Shown: positions 1 to 8,232 of the stretch, one piece after another
Position numbering within the stretch: the stretch's first letter is position 1
How the letters are laid out: every line of letters starts with the position of its first letter
From: Rhodobacter sp.
GTDB taxonomy: Bacteria; Pseudomonadota; Alphaproteobacteria; Rhodobacterales; Rhodobacteraceae
Assembly (NCBI GenBank): GCA_027484145.1
Contig: JAIXUH010000013.1
Location: forward strand, 310,001 to 374,000
Length of the DNA stretch: 64,000 nt
Direction of reading: 5' to 3'
Notes under the pieces: model-generated
Told to the model about the DNA's origin: nothing
Seen by the model: only the letters and a program-made list of their open reading frames with translations
The model's database searches: none
Program-made: the position numbers and the translations under genes

Positions 1-40
1 CTGTCACCCCGGACCGGCACGTTTGCGGCAAACGGTGCGA

Positions 41-1183
41 TCAGGCCAGATGATCGATACGCGCCATGTATTGGGCAAGGGTGCCGATCTTGTCCATCCA
101 GCGGGCAATCAGCCGTGGATCATGCGGCGCCGGGTGGACACCGGCGGGAACCTCACGGTTCAGAATCGATTCGATGCCCAGCGAAACCGGCACCGACACC
201 AGCCGCGCCATCGCCGTGCCGCGTGCATCGCCCCAGGCGTCCATTGCCCATGTTTCGTGGAACACGGGCTGGCCGTCATGTTCCGCCTTCAGCGTGACGA
301 ACAGCACCACACGGTCCGGCTCTCCGGGGGCATAAGAGTTGTCTCTGACGAATTCGGCAGCCATTTCGGCCAGACGCGCATCACCCGCTGGCCCCTCCAG
401 CGTTTCAATCTCGCGGAACACCGGCGCCCATGCCTCGGCCCAGCCATTCAGGCGAATGGTGCCGCGCACGAAATCGCGCACCTTCCAGTCAGCATCAAAG
501 CGATAATCCTGCAGGAACGGATAGGAATCGCGGTTGGGATAAACCTCAAAGGTTTCCGGCTGCGGCAAAGGGGCGTCATAGGTGGTGATCGCATCCCAAG
601 GGCGCTGCACGCGCAACTCGCTGAAATTGCGCAGTGACCGCGAGGGCGAGCGCAAGGCCTTGAGCACGCCCAAGGGTGCCCAGCTAAACTTGTAGCGGAA
701 CGGGTTGGCAATCTTGGGCACGCCGCCGCAATAGCTGGTAAAGCTGAGGATGTTGTCCGCATGATAGGCCGGGCTGGCGCGATAGCGCGCCACCAGATCA
801 TGTGCCATCATGTGGTCGATGCCGGGGTCGAGCCCGATTTCGTTAAAGCTGACCAGCCCAGCCTCGCGAAAGCCCTGATCCAGCGCGCGCATTTCGGGCG
901 CGATGTAGCTGGACGAGACGAAATGCGCCCCCGCACCAAGACACGCCGTGGCGATGGCCACGTGCTGGTCGGCGGGCAACATTGAAACGGCAATGTCACC
1001 GGGTTGCAGCGCGGCAGTCAGCGCCTCAAGGCTGTAAGCGCGGATATCGGGGCAGATGTCGCCGACGGCCTCGCGCGCCTTGTCGACTGTCCGGTTCCAG
1101 ACGGTGACCTGGTGACCGCCCTCGATCAGCCGCCGCAGGCCCGGAACCGATGACAGCCCCGTGCCGCACCAATGGATTGTCAT
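41..1183 (-). CDS. Saccharopine dehydrogenase family protein (LYS9-like)
   Basis: 380 aa. Family members interconvert saccharopine and aminoadipate semialdehyde plus glutamate with NAD(P). The N-terminus carries a Rossmann-type nucleotide loop (HWCGTGLSSVPGLRRL) followed by VTVWNRT, then the LYS9-like segment FNEIGLDPGIDHM in which the active-site region lies. The chosen ATG at 1183 has AGGAG a few bases upstream; a longer reading to 1219 has no such support. It lies downstream of a LYS1-like gene on the same strand, so the pair could carry out both steps between lysine and aminoadipate semialdehyde. Direction (degradation is more likely in this group) is inferred. A carboxynorspermidine synthase homologue of the same superfamily occurs at 33766, so substrate specificity is not certain. 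Confidence 0.85.
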   Translation of the reverse strand: MTIHWCGTGLSSVPGLRRLIEGGHQVTVWNRTVDKAREAVGDICPDIRAYSLEALTAALQPGDIAVSMLPADQHVAIATACLGAGAHFVSSSYIAPEMRALDQGFREAGLVSFNEIGLDPGIDHMMAHDLVARYRASPAYHADNILSFTSYCGGVPKIANPFRYKFSWAPLGVLKALRSPSRSLRNFSELRVQRPWDAITTYDAPLPQPETFEVYPNRDSYPFLQDYRFDADWKVRDFVRGTIRLNGWAEAWAPVFREIETLEGPAGDARLAEMAAEFVRDNSYAPGEPDRVVLFVTLKAEHDGQPVFHETWAMDAWGDARGTAMARLVSVPVSLGIESILNREVPAGVHPAPHDPRLIARWMDKIGTLAQYMARIDHLA

Positions 1184-1216
1184 GTGAAGTTCTCCTCTGA
1201 ACGATTGGTCCGGGAA

Positions 1217-1261
1217 CAAAAATCTTCAAAGATTTTTGACAAATTTCTTTGAAGAAATTTG
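1217..1261. repeat. Two adjacent AT-rich palindromes
   Basis: Between the two saccharopine genes lie two perfect inverted repeats side by side: 1217-1238 (arms CAAAAATCT and AGATTTTTG, 4-base loop) and 1240-1261 (arms CAAATTTCTT and AAGAAATTTG, 2-base loop). They stand out as pure AT-rich hairpins in GC-rich surroundings. They could end or attenuate transcription between the genes, or be a REP-like dispersed element. Confidence 0.7.
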
Positions 1262-1269
1262 CGCTCCCC

Positions 1270-2319
1270 TCAGATGTTGGCTTTGTGATGGTCGAACTCG
1301 GCCTTGGCGCGCCCCCAGACCCCTGCGGACAGGTCCGTGAGGTCCAGCAGGCTGGGCAGCAATTGCGCAGCATAATCTTCGCTGCTTTCCACCGGCAGCA
1401 GGGACGGCAGGTTATCAATCGCCGTTACGTCCAGCATCGGGGCCTCATGCACCCGCAGGGCCGGGGCATCCCAGTCCGTGGCGCGATCATAGACCTTGAT
1501 CGGTGAAAAATCCGACGTGGGGTCGCAGGCGATGTCGCCGATCACGCGCAACAGCCGTGGGGCCGTCAGGGCCGAGGCGGGCACAAAGACCGGGCAGCCG
1601 GGGCGGGCCAGGATGCAGTTCAGGAAAATCTCATGCTCCAGCACCTGCGGAAACGGGCCGCCGCTGGCGGTTTCGGCCATGTCCCATTTGGTGACGGCGA
1701 CACCCATCGCCTCGCACAGATCCGACGCCCCGGTGCCCACGCGCCCCAATGCGCCGATGACGATGGCGCGCGGGCGTGGTGATGCGCTCAGTTCGCGCGC
1801 CAGATCGTCCAGCAGGGCCTGTTTGCCCGGATATTTTGCAATCGGCCCGGCCAGTTCGCCCCGCTGTTGCGCGGCCCAGCATTTCAGGCTGATTGCTGCC
1901 CCGGCAAACCCGGCCCAATAGCCAAAGGCCGCCACGCGGCGCCCCGCCTCATTCACCAGATACTCCAGATCATACAGCGTCCCGCCGCCCGCCTTGAAGC
2001 GTTTCAACAAGATCTGCCCCGCCGGTTGCCCCTTGTAGGCATGGCCAAACATGATGTGACGATGCCGCAGGGGTGTGCCATCATCGGGCAGTTCCTTTAG
2101 CCCAAAAATCACCGCATCGGCAGGCGCATCGGGCCACAGGTTTTCAGCCACAATTTCGCATCCGGCCGCGACATAGCCATCCAGCGCAATGGCGCGCACC
2201 GAAGACCGCTCGACCGAGACGCGGATACCCGCCTTGATCAGCGCGGCGGCACCTTGGGGTGTCAGCCCGACGCGCTCTTCGTTCGGACGTTGTTCTGCAC
2301 GCACCCACAGATGGGTCAT
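1270..2319 (-). CDS. Saccharopine dehydrogenase (NAD+, L-lysine-forming), LYS1-like
   Basis: 349 aa. The family couples lysine and 2-oxoglutarate to saccharopine (or the reverse) with NAD(H). The N-terminal AlaDh/PNT-like domain begins with LWVRAEQRPNEERVGLTP, followed by FGLKELP and MFGHAYKGQ typical of LYS1 and of the lysine-ketoglutarate reductase half of LKR/SDH. The central VIGALGRVGTGA is the dinucleotide loop. Start chosen at 2319 because AGGAAGGAT precedes it and the longer N-terminus (to 2370) is not conserved-looking. The ATG overlaps the stop of the upstream WGR gene (ATGA), so the two are translationally coupled; the LYS9-like gene follows downstream. Confidence 0.87.
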   Translation of the reverse strand: MTHLWVRAEQRPNEERVGLTPQGAAALIKAGIRVSVERSSVRAIALDGYVAAGCEIVAENLWPDAPADAVIFGLKELPDDGTPLRHRHIMFGHAYKGQPAGQILLKRFKAGGGTLYDLEYLVNEAGRRVAAFGYWAGFAGAAISLKCWAAQQRGELAGPIAKYPGKQALLDDLARELSASPRPRAIVIGALGRVGTGASDLCEAMGVAVTKWDMAETASGGPFPQVLEHEIFLNCILARPGCPVFVPASALTAPRLLRVIGDIACDPTSDFSPIKVYDRATDWDAPALRVHEAPMLDVTAIDNLPSLLPVESSEDYAAQLLPSLLDLTDLSAGVWGRAKAEFDHHKANI

Positions 2320-2564
2320 GGCTGCAATCCTTCCTGATGATAGCCCCGCCGCATCGCCCGCTTGCGCCACCGTTCAGCGGCCAGACAGGCGTCGCGCAGG
2401 TTCGAAAACCAGACCAGCAGGTGGTGTCCCTGCCGCCCGGCCGGCCCCCATTCGCGGGTAACCGAGTATTCCCCGAACAGGTTATAGGCCACCTCGACCC
2501 GATAGAACCGGGCACGGGGCTGGCTTTGGCGGGTCAAAAGAAAGCTCAGCACTAGCGGCCCCAT
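2316..2564 (-). CDS. WGR domain-containing protein
   Basis: 82 aa, essentially one WGR domain: RFYRVEVAYNLFGEYSVT then REWGPAGRQG, the W-G-R signature, and a C-terminal helix. WGR domains bind nucleic acid in PARPs and occur alone in many bacteria; the function of single-domain versions is unknown. Its stop overlaps the LYS1-like start by four bases, so it is probably the first gene of the saccharopine operon, though nothing in the protein links it to lysine metabolism. Confidence 0.8.
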   Translation of the reverse strand: MGPLVLSFLLTRQSQPRARFYRVEVAYNLFGEYSVTREWGPAGRQGHHLLVWFSNLRDACLAAERWRKRAMRRGYHQEGLQP

Positions 2565-2624
2565 CTGGTCTTTGGTGGTTACGATTACCAGATATCAGCG
2601 CAGGCAAAGGGGAGTAAAGCGGCG

Positions 2625-3560
2625 ATGCGACGTGGTCTTGCGGCATCAGTATTGGCTGGGGTGGCGGTTCTGGCGGCGGGCATCTGGGTCAGCCTGACCC
2701 CCGCGCGCATTTCCGAAGCCGCCCTTGCCCGCCATTATGCCCAGCCGCTGACGCCGCCCGATCGGGCGCTTGCCGTCTATCATCTGGGCCACAGCCTTGT
2801 GGGCCGCGACATGCCGGCCATGCTGGCGCAACTGGCGCAGCACGACCACGCAAGCCAGTTGGGCTGGGGCGCCACCCTGAAGGGGCATTGGGACGGCGAC
2901 GTGCCGGGCTTTGCCGAGGAAAACACCCACGCCACCTTTCGCCCCGCGCTGGAGGCCGTGGACAGTGGCGACTATCCGGTTGTGGTGCTGACAGAGATGG
3001 TCGAATTGCGCGATGCCATCCGCTATTTCGACAGTCCACGCCACCTTGCCCTGTGGGTAAAGCGTATTCGCGCGGCGCGCCCCGATGCGCGCGTGTATCT
3101 CTATGAAACATGGCATCGGCTGGATGACCCCGCGGGCTGGGAAGACCGGATCGCCGTTGACCGCGTGGTACATTGGGAAGGCGATCTTTTGCGCGGGGCC
3201 AAGGCATTTGGTGAGATCGGCACCATCCATGTCATTCCCGGGGGTCAGGTTATGGCCGCCGCCGTGTCAAAGATCGAGGCAGGGGCCGTACCCGGCCTGT
3301 CAGACCGCACCGACCTTTTCGCCCGCGATGCCGAGGGTGCCCCGGACCCGATTCATTTCAACGATGTCGGGGCCTATCTGATGGCGCTGACGCATTATGC
3401 GGTTCTTTACCACCGCTCTCCGGTTGGTTTGCCCTCGGCCCTGACCCGTGCCGATGGCACGCCGGCCACGCCTCTCGCGCCAGAAACAGCGCAGGCCCTG
3501 CAAACGATAGTCTGGGAGGTCGTGACAAGCTATGCTCTGACAGGTGTTTCGGGCGGTTAG
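2625..3560 (+). CDS. SGNH-hydrolase-like protein with N-terminal membrane anchor
   Basis: 311 aa. Residues about 5-25 form a hydrophobic signal or anchor segment after MRRG. The rest resembles an SGNH/GDSL fold: a block-I-like motif VYHLGHSLVG near the start and a C-terminal DPIHFND that supplies the Asp/His pair. SGNH enzymes are esterases or acyltransferases, often acting on envelope glycans; the substrate here is unknown. The same domain recurs at the start of the next gene (shared features: G-x-SLVG, RVYLYE-WH, I-PGGQ or IPAGQ, and an ALQTI-WE-V-Y tail), so the two look like a tandem duplication. Expected location is the periplasm. Confidence 0.7.
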   Translation: MRRGLAASVLAGVAVLAAGIWVSLTPARISEAALARHYAQPLTPPDRALAVYHLGHSLVGRDMPAMLAQLAQHDHASQLGWGATLKGHWDGDVPGFAEENTHATFRPALEAVDSGDYPVVVLTEMVELRDAIRYFDSPRHLALWVKRIRAARPDARVYLYETWHRLDDPAGWEDRIAVDRVVHWEGDLLRGAKAFGEIGTIHVIPGGQVMAAAVSKIEAGAVPGLSDRTDLFARDAEGAPDPIHFNDVGAYLMALTHYAVLYHRSPVGLPSALTRADGTPATPLAPETAQALQTIVWEVVTSYALTGVSGG

Positions 3561-3569
3561 GGTGGTGTT

Positions 3570-6203
3570 ATGAATATGCTTTCTGTGCTGACGGACATTC
3601 TTTTTGTGGGCAACAGCCTTGTCGGGCCTGACCTGCCGGTTCTGGTCGAGGCGGGCCTGCGGCAGATGCAGCAGCCCGCCGAAGTGGCCGCGCAGGTGAT
3701 CAACGGCGCGCCGCTGAAGTTCAGCTTTGAAAACGCCTCCTCGGGCGAAGGTGTCGATGCCCGCGCCGAACTGGCCAAGGGTAGCACGCGGGCGCTGATC
3801 CTGAACGAGGCGGTTCCCTTGGCCGCGCAACTGCAATGGAACGACACACCGGGCCAGATTGCTGCCTTTGCCGGGCTGGCGCGTGAGGCGAACCCCGAGG
3901 TGCGGGTATACTTGTATGAGGTCTGGCACAGCCGCAAATCAGGCCCTGGCACCGAAATGGCGGGTGATCCCGGCGCAGGCGTGCCATGGCGGGAACGTCT
4001 GACAGCCGACCTGCCCCTGTGGGAAGGGGCCATCCGCGACGCCGAGGCCAAGGGTGCGGTGGGCGTGACGCTGATCCCAGCGGGGCAGGCGATGGCACGG
4101 CTTGCCGATGCGGTTGACGCCGGCAAGGTGCCGGGGATTTCTTCCATGGATGCGTTCTTTTCCGACGACATCCACCTGTCGGACCGTGGGGTCTATTTCG
4201 TGGCGCTGGTGCATCTTGCGGCGCTGACCGGAACTTCGCCCGAAGGCCTGCCCGCAAAGCTGACCCGCAGTTGGAAAAGCCGCGATGCGGTGATTGATGA
4301 AGCAACCGCTGCGGCGCTGCAAACGATCGCGTGGGAGACCGTTTCGGGCTATACCCCCGCCCCGGCGCCGCAACAGGCAAAAGCGCCAGAAACACCGCCT
4401 GTGGATGATACCTCCGAGGCCATGGCGGCGGAACCAGCAAACGCATCTGACGCCGCCCAGACAGATGAGGCCACGGCCACGCCAGCCATGGATACAACTG
4501 CCACAGCGCCGGCTGATCCAGCCAAAGTGGACGCACCATTGCCCGACGCCCCGGTCGCGGCCTTGCCTGCGGGCCTGACGCCCGTCACCAACCCCAACCT
4601 TGGGCTTGGTCTGAACGGAGTTGCCGACTGGACGGTGCAACAGCCGTTTCTGGATGTGATGAAAACGTCGCGCGAATGGACGGGTCACCTGCCCGGACAG
4701 TTTGGCGGCTGGGACCATGCCAAGTTGGAAAGTGCAGGCTATCTGGATGCGAACGGCTGGCCAAAGGCGATGCCCCCCGAATTGACCGGGATTTCGGCCC
4801 TGTTCCTGACCGATTTGCCCGCAAATGCCCTTGGCGTGGCGGGCCGCTATCTGCTGACCCATGCAGGCAGGGGCAGCCTGCGGGTGGAAGGGCGCGCGCA
4901 AGTGGTGGCGCAAAGCGACGGGCAGGTGATCTTTGACTATACGCCCGGCGAAGGCAGCGTGATTGTCACGCTGGACGCCATCGACCGCGATGATCCGATC
5001 CGCGACATTATCGTGGTGCGGCAGGACCGTGCGGCGCTTTTGGCGCAAGGCCAATGGTTCAATCCTGACTGGCTGGACCGGATCAGGGGGGTCAAGACCA
5101 TTCGCCTGATGGACTGGATGAAGACAAATGACTCGCCGCTGGTCAGCTTGGATGACCGCCCGAAAACAGCCGACTATACTTGGGCGCGGATTGGCGTGCC
5201 GGTCGAGGTGATGATCGAACTGGCCAATACGTTGAACGCTGACCCGTGGTTCACCATGCCGCATCTGGCCGATGACGCGCTGGTGCGGGCCTATGCCGAA
5301 GCGGCGCGCGACGGGTTGAAACCGGGCCTGAAAGCGCATGTGGAGTATTCGAACGAGGTCTGGAACTGGCAATTCGCACAGGCGGGCTGGGCCGAGGCGC
5401 AGGGCAAGGCGCGATGGGGGCGCGAGTCCACGTGGGTGCAGTTTTACGCCCTCCGCGCGGCCGAGGTGGCCGATATCTGGACCGCCGCCTATGGCGACGC
5501 GGCAAAGGACCGTCTGGTGCGGGTGATTGCCACCCAGACCGGATGGCTGGGGCTGGAAGAACAGATCCTGCAGGCGCCGGACGTCATCGCCGAAGGCCGA
5601 CCCGCACCCGCCACCCGGTTTGATGCCTATGCCATCACCGGCTATTTCAGCGGGATGCTGGGCAGCGAGGGCAAAGTGGCGATGGTTCGCGACCTGCTGA
5701 AGCAATCCGAGGCCGAGGCGAAAAAGGCGGGGGAGGCACTGGGACTTTCCGGCACGGCGCTGGCCGACCTTATCGCCGCACGCCAGCATGATACTGCCAT
5801 CGCCATGGCCGCCGAAGAGCTGTCAAATGGTGCCCTGACGGGTGATCCGGCAGACAGCGTGGCCGACTGGCTGACACGCACCCTGCCCCATCATGCCGCC
5901 GTGGCCAAGAAGAACGGGCTGACCCTGATGATGTATGAAGGGGGGACGCATGTGGTGGGCATGGGTGGGGCTGTCGATGATGCGGCGCTGACCCGCTTTT
6001 TTCAGGACTTGAACTATGCGCCCGCCATGGCTGCGCTTTACGCGCAGATGATGGAGGGATGGGCCAAGACCACTGATGCGCCGTTCATGGCTTTTGTCGA
6101 TGTTGCGGCGCCGTCAAAGTGGGGCAGTTGGGGCGCGTTGCGGCATCTGGGTGATGACAACCCGCGCTGGCAGGTGTTGGCAAAGGGATGCACCGCGTGC
6201 TGA
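3570..6203 (+). CDS. SGNH-like domain fused to clan GH-A glycosidase-like domain
   Basis: 877 aa. Residues 1-250 repeat the SGNH-like domain of the previous gene (ILFVGNSLVG with Ser16; DDIH with Asp199/Asp200 and His202). Residues about 260-340 are a low-complexity Ala/Pro/Thr/Asp linker. From about 345 a TIM-barrel-like region follows, with the clan GH-A signature EYSNEVWNW (Glu596 as likely acid/base) and LMMYEGGTHV (Glu790 as likely nucleophile). This suggests a polysaccharide-active enzyme that both deacylates and cleaves or transfers glycans. No signal peptide is visible, which is odd for such an enzyme; the upstream gene has one and lies in the same frame, separated only by TAG and nine bases. 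The end overlaps the GT2 gene by 16 bases. Confidence 0.65.
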   Translation: MNMLSVLTDILFVGNSLVGPDLPVLVEAGLRQMQQPAEVAAQVINGAPLKFSFENASSGEGVDARAELAKGSTRALILNEAVPLAAQLQWNDTPGQIAAFAGLAREANPEVRVYLYEVWHSRKSGPGTEMAGDPGAGVPWRERLTADLPLWEGAIRDAEAKGAVGVTLIPAGQAMARLADAVDAGKVPGISSMDAFFSDDIHLSDRGVYFVALVHLAALTGTSPEGLPAKLTRSWKSRDAVIDEATAAALQTIAWETVSGYTPAPAPQQAKAPETPPVDDTSEAMAAEPANASDAAQTDEATATPAMDTTATAPADPAKVDAPLPDAPVAALPAGLTPVTNPNLGLGLNGVADWTVQQPFLDVMKTSREWTGHLPGQFGGWDHAKLESAGYLDANGWPKAMPPELTGISALFLTDLPANALGVAGRYLLTHAGRGSLRVEGRAQVVAQSDGQVIFDYTPGEGSVIVTLDAIDRDDPIRDIIVVRQDRAALLAQGQWFNPDWLDRIRGVKTIRLMDWMKTNDSPLVSLDDRPKTADYTWARIGVPVEVMIELANTLNADPWFTMPHLADDALVRAYAEAARDGLKPGLKAHVEYSNEVWNWQFAQAGWAEAQGKARWGRESTWVQFYALRAAEVADIWTAAYGDAAKDRLVRVIATQTGWLGLEEQILQAPDVIAEGRPAPATRFDAYAITGYFSGMLGSEGKVAMVRDLLKQSEAEAKKAGEALGLSGTALADLIAARQHDTAIAMAAEELSNGALTGDPADSVADWLTRTLPHHAAVAKKNGLTLMMYEGGTHVVGMGGAVDDAALTRFFQDLNYAPAMAALYAQMMEGWAKTTDAPFMAFVDVAAPSKWGSWGALRHLGDDNPRWQVLAKGCTAC

Positions 6204-7015
6204 GTGTCATTGTTCCGGCTTCGAACGAGGAACGCCTGATCGGGGCGTGCCTTAGTTCGGTCTTTGCGTCACAGGGCGCGACCGGGGAGGTGATCGTGGT
6301 GGCCAACGGCTGCCATGACCGCACTGCAGGGGTTGCGCGGGACATGGCCGCCACGGCCGCTGCCGCAGGTTGGGCACTGACAGTGATTGACCTTGCGCAG
6401 GGGTCAAAGCCGGCCGCGCTGAACGCCGGTGATGCTGCGGCCACCTGGCCGAACCGGGTGTATCTGGATGCCGATGTCACCCTGTCGCCGGGAATTCTGA
6501 GCGCGATGAAAGCCGCGCTTGAGACGGGCATGGCGCGCTATGTCGGTGGTACCCCCCGCATTCCGCGCGCCGAAAGCGCGGTGACCCGGGCCTATGCGCG
6601 GTTCTGGCAGCGCCTGCCGTTCAATCGCAGCATCGCCCCCGGCTATGGGCTGTTCGCCGTGAACGCGGCCGGGCGGGCGCGCTGGGGCGAGTTTCCAGAC
6701 CTGATTTCGGACGACACCTTTGTGCGGTTGCAGTTTGCGCCAGAAGAACGGGTGCAGGTGGCCGATTTCTATGACTGGCCGATGATCGAAGGATTCGCGG
6801 CCCTGACGCGCGTGCGGCGGCGGCAGAATGCCGGTGTGGCCCAACTGCACAAGGCGTTTCCCGGCCTTTTGGCGCGCGAGGGAAAACCGCCCCTTGGCCT
6901 AGCAACTCTGGTGCGGCTTGCCCTGCGCGATCCGGCCGGATTTTTCAGCTATTCTGCGGTCACGCTGGCGGTGAAGCTGCGCCGGGGCGGGCCGGGTTTT
7001 ACCCGCGGGCGCTGA
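6188..7015 (+). CDS. Glycosyltransferase family 2 protein
   Basis: 275 aa. GT-A fold: LSVIVPASNEERLIGACL at the N-terminus, EVIVVANGCHDRT, then VYLDADVTLSP carrying the DxD metal/nucleotide-sugar site. No transmembrane helices are obvious, although a mildly hydrophobic segment near residues 250-268 could be membrane-associated. It overlaps the preceding SGNH/GH gene, so the three genes are probably one operon making or editing an extracellular polysaccharide. Sugar donor and acceptor cannot be told from sequence. Confidence 0.85.
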   Translation: MHRVLSVIVPASNEERLIGACLSSVFASQGATGEVIVVANGCHDRTAGVARDMAATAAAAGWALTVIDLAQGSKPAALNAGDAAATWPNRVYLDADVTLSPGILSAMKAALETGMARYVGGTPRIPRAESAVTRAYARFWQRLPFNRSIAPGYGLFAVNAAGRARWGEFPDLISDDTFVRLQFAPEERVQVADFYDWPMIEGFAALTRVRRRQNAGVAQLHKAFPGLLAREGKPPLGLATLVRLALRDPAGFFSYSAVTLAVKLRRGGPGFTRGR

Positions 7016-7057
7016 CCTCGGCGGGACACTTTGACCATGACAAGTCTTTCGCCAAAG

Positions 7058-7104
7058 GCCGGGGGCTCTGCCCCGGACCCCCGGGATATTTGCAGAAGGG
7101 GAAG
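7058..7104. repeat. Rhodobacterales-type intergenic GC-rich repeat
   Basis: The gap between the convergent GT2 and xthA genes holds GGGGGCTCTGCCCCGGACC followed by CCCCGGGATATTT and a purine tail. I recall very similar blocks as frequent intergenic repeats in Rhodobacterales genomes. It can fold as a GC-rich hairpin and may end transcription from one or both sides. Confidence 0.55.
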
Positions 7105-7107
7105 ACC

Positions 7108-7896
7108 TTAAAGATCGAAGGTGGCAAAGACCGGGACGTGATCGGAGGGTTGATCCCACCCGCGGGCGACGCGCAGGATACGGCTGGAATGCGCTGCGGT
7201 GGCGATGTCGGGCGTGGCCCAGATGTGATCAAGCCTGCGGCCCTTGTCGGCACTGTCCCAATCAGGGGCACGATAGGACCACCAGCTGTAGAGCGGGCCG
7301 TCCGGGATATCCTGCCGGGTGATGTCGACCCAAGCGCCGGAGGATTGGACCTGCGCCAGATGTTCGACCTCGACCGGGGTGTGGCTGACGATCTTGAGCA
7401 GGGCCTTGTGGTTCCAGACATCATCTTCGCGGGGGGCGATGTTCAGATCGCCGACCAGAATGGCGCGGTCCGGGCGTTCCCAGTGGAAATGGTCTCGCAT
7501 CTCAGTCAGGAAGTCGAGCTTCTGGCCGAATTTGGCATTCTCCTCACGGTCGGGGATGTCTCCGCCAGCCGGGACGTAGCAGTTGTGGATGGTCACGCCA
7601 TTTTCCAGCCGGGCCGCAACGTGTCGCGCATGGCCAAGACCCGCGAAATCCTTTTCGCCCGCATCCATCAGCGGCAGTTTCGACAAGATGGCGACGCCGT
7701 TGTAGCCCTTTTGCCCGCGGGCGACGATGTAGCGGTATCCCAGCGTCTGAAATTGCTCGGTCGGGATTTTCTCGACGGGGCTTTTGCATTCCTGCAGGCA
7801 CAGGATATCGGGCATCTCCTCCGCCATCAGGCGGGCCACCAGACCTTCGCGCAGGCGGACAGAGTTGATGTTCCAAGTCGCAAGGGTGAAGGTCAT
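7108..7896 (-). CDS. xthA: Exodeoxyribonuclease III
   Basis: 262 aa, full length. AP endonuclease and 3'-5' exonuclease of base excision repair. Begins TLATWNINSVRLR (metal-binding Asn), followed by LCLQECK (metal-binding Glu), YNGVAILSK, LVGDLNIAP (catalytic Asp/Asn) and a C-terminal SDHVPV (catalytic His). All family motifs are intact. It lies alone on the minus strand, 45 bases below a terminator hairpin that closes the second small-RNA-like unit. Confidence 0.96.
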   Translation of the reverse strand: MTFTLATWNINSVRLREGLVARLMAEEMPDILCLQECKSPVEKIPTEQFQTLGYRYIVARGQKGYNGVAILSKLPLMDAGEKDFAGLGHARHVAARLENGVTIHNCYVPAGGDIPDREENAKFGQKLDFLTEMRDHFHWERPDRAILVGDLNIAPREDDVWNHKALLKIVSHTPVEVEHLAQVQSSGAWVDITRQDIPDGPLYSWWSYRAPDWDSADKGRRLDHIWATPDIATAAHSSRILRVARGWDQPSDHVPVFATFDL

Positions 7897-7941
7897 CGCG
7901 CGCTCCTGTTGCAGGGGCGGAGACTAGCCTTGGGGCGGCGC

Positions 7942-7983
7942 AAAGAAAAGCCCGGGCGCGGCCGATCTGACATTCGCCCGGGC
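7942..7983 (-). terminator. Rho-independent terminator of small-RNA unit B
   Basis: Stem GCCCGGGC/GCCCGGGC with an 18-base loop, then TTTTCTTT on the minus strand. Confidence 0.55.
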
Positions 7984-8010
7984 AAGGTTCGACAGGGAAG
8001 TGCTGTGAAA
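7942..8010 (-). ncRNA. Candidate small RNA B (distal copy of a tandem pair)
   Basis: Read on the minus strand, a core CAGCACTTCCCTGTCGAACC (within 7984-8007) is followed by a hairpin whose arms are both GCCCGGGC (7976-7983 and 7950-7957) and then TTTTCTTT. The same core plus terminator layout occurs about 140 bases upstream (unit A). The CTTCCC core could pair with Shine-Dalgarno sequences. The 5' end is unknown. With unit A it fills the 336-base gap between xthA and the response regulator; I see no coding sequence there. Confidence 0.4.
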
Positions 8011-8093
8011 ACGCACGGCGGACCGAATGGTTCCGCGCAAAGGCCATGATTTCGGAAAAAGTTCGTTCAACTTTCGATTGAAACCCGCAGGCC

Positions 8094-8121
8094 AAAAAAA
8101 GGCCGGGCATAAAGCCCGGCC
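8094..8121 (-). terminator. Strong Rho-independent terminator
   Basis: Perfect 8-bp stem GGCCGGGC/GCCCGGCC with a 5-base loop followed by seven Ts on the minus strand. It ends unit A and would also stop readthrough from the response regulator gene. Confidence 0.85.
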
Positions 8122-8150
8122 AGGTCCAACAGGGAGGTGCCGTGCCATAA
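8094..8150 (-). ncRNA. Candidate small RNA A (proximal copy of a tandem pair)
   Basis: On the minus strand a core CGGCACCTCCCTGTTGGACC (within 8122-8144) runs directly into a strong terminator. About 25 of 31 positions match unit B through the start of its hairpin. CACCTCCC is complementary to a Shine-Dalgarno sequence, as in the 'cuckoo'/CcsR small RNAs of Rhodobacter, which also come in tandem homologous copies; membership in that family is inference. The unit could be cut from the 3' UTR of the response-regulator mRNA or have its own promoter; no convincing promoter was seen. Confidence 0.45.
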
Positions 8151-8232
8151 CCCCGACACGACAAGGGGAACCAAATGTCATCAATCTCAACCCTAAAGGT
8201 ATATGATTGATGAATGCGGCGACAATAGGACG

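Noticed and set aside
3939-5789. 616-aa open frame on the minus strand
   Set aside because: Antisense to the SGNH/GH gene; composition is that of a high-GC shadow frame and no family motif is present.
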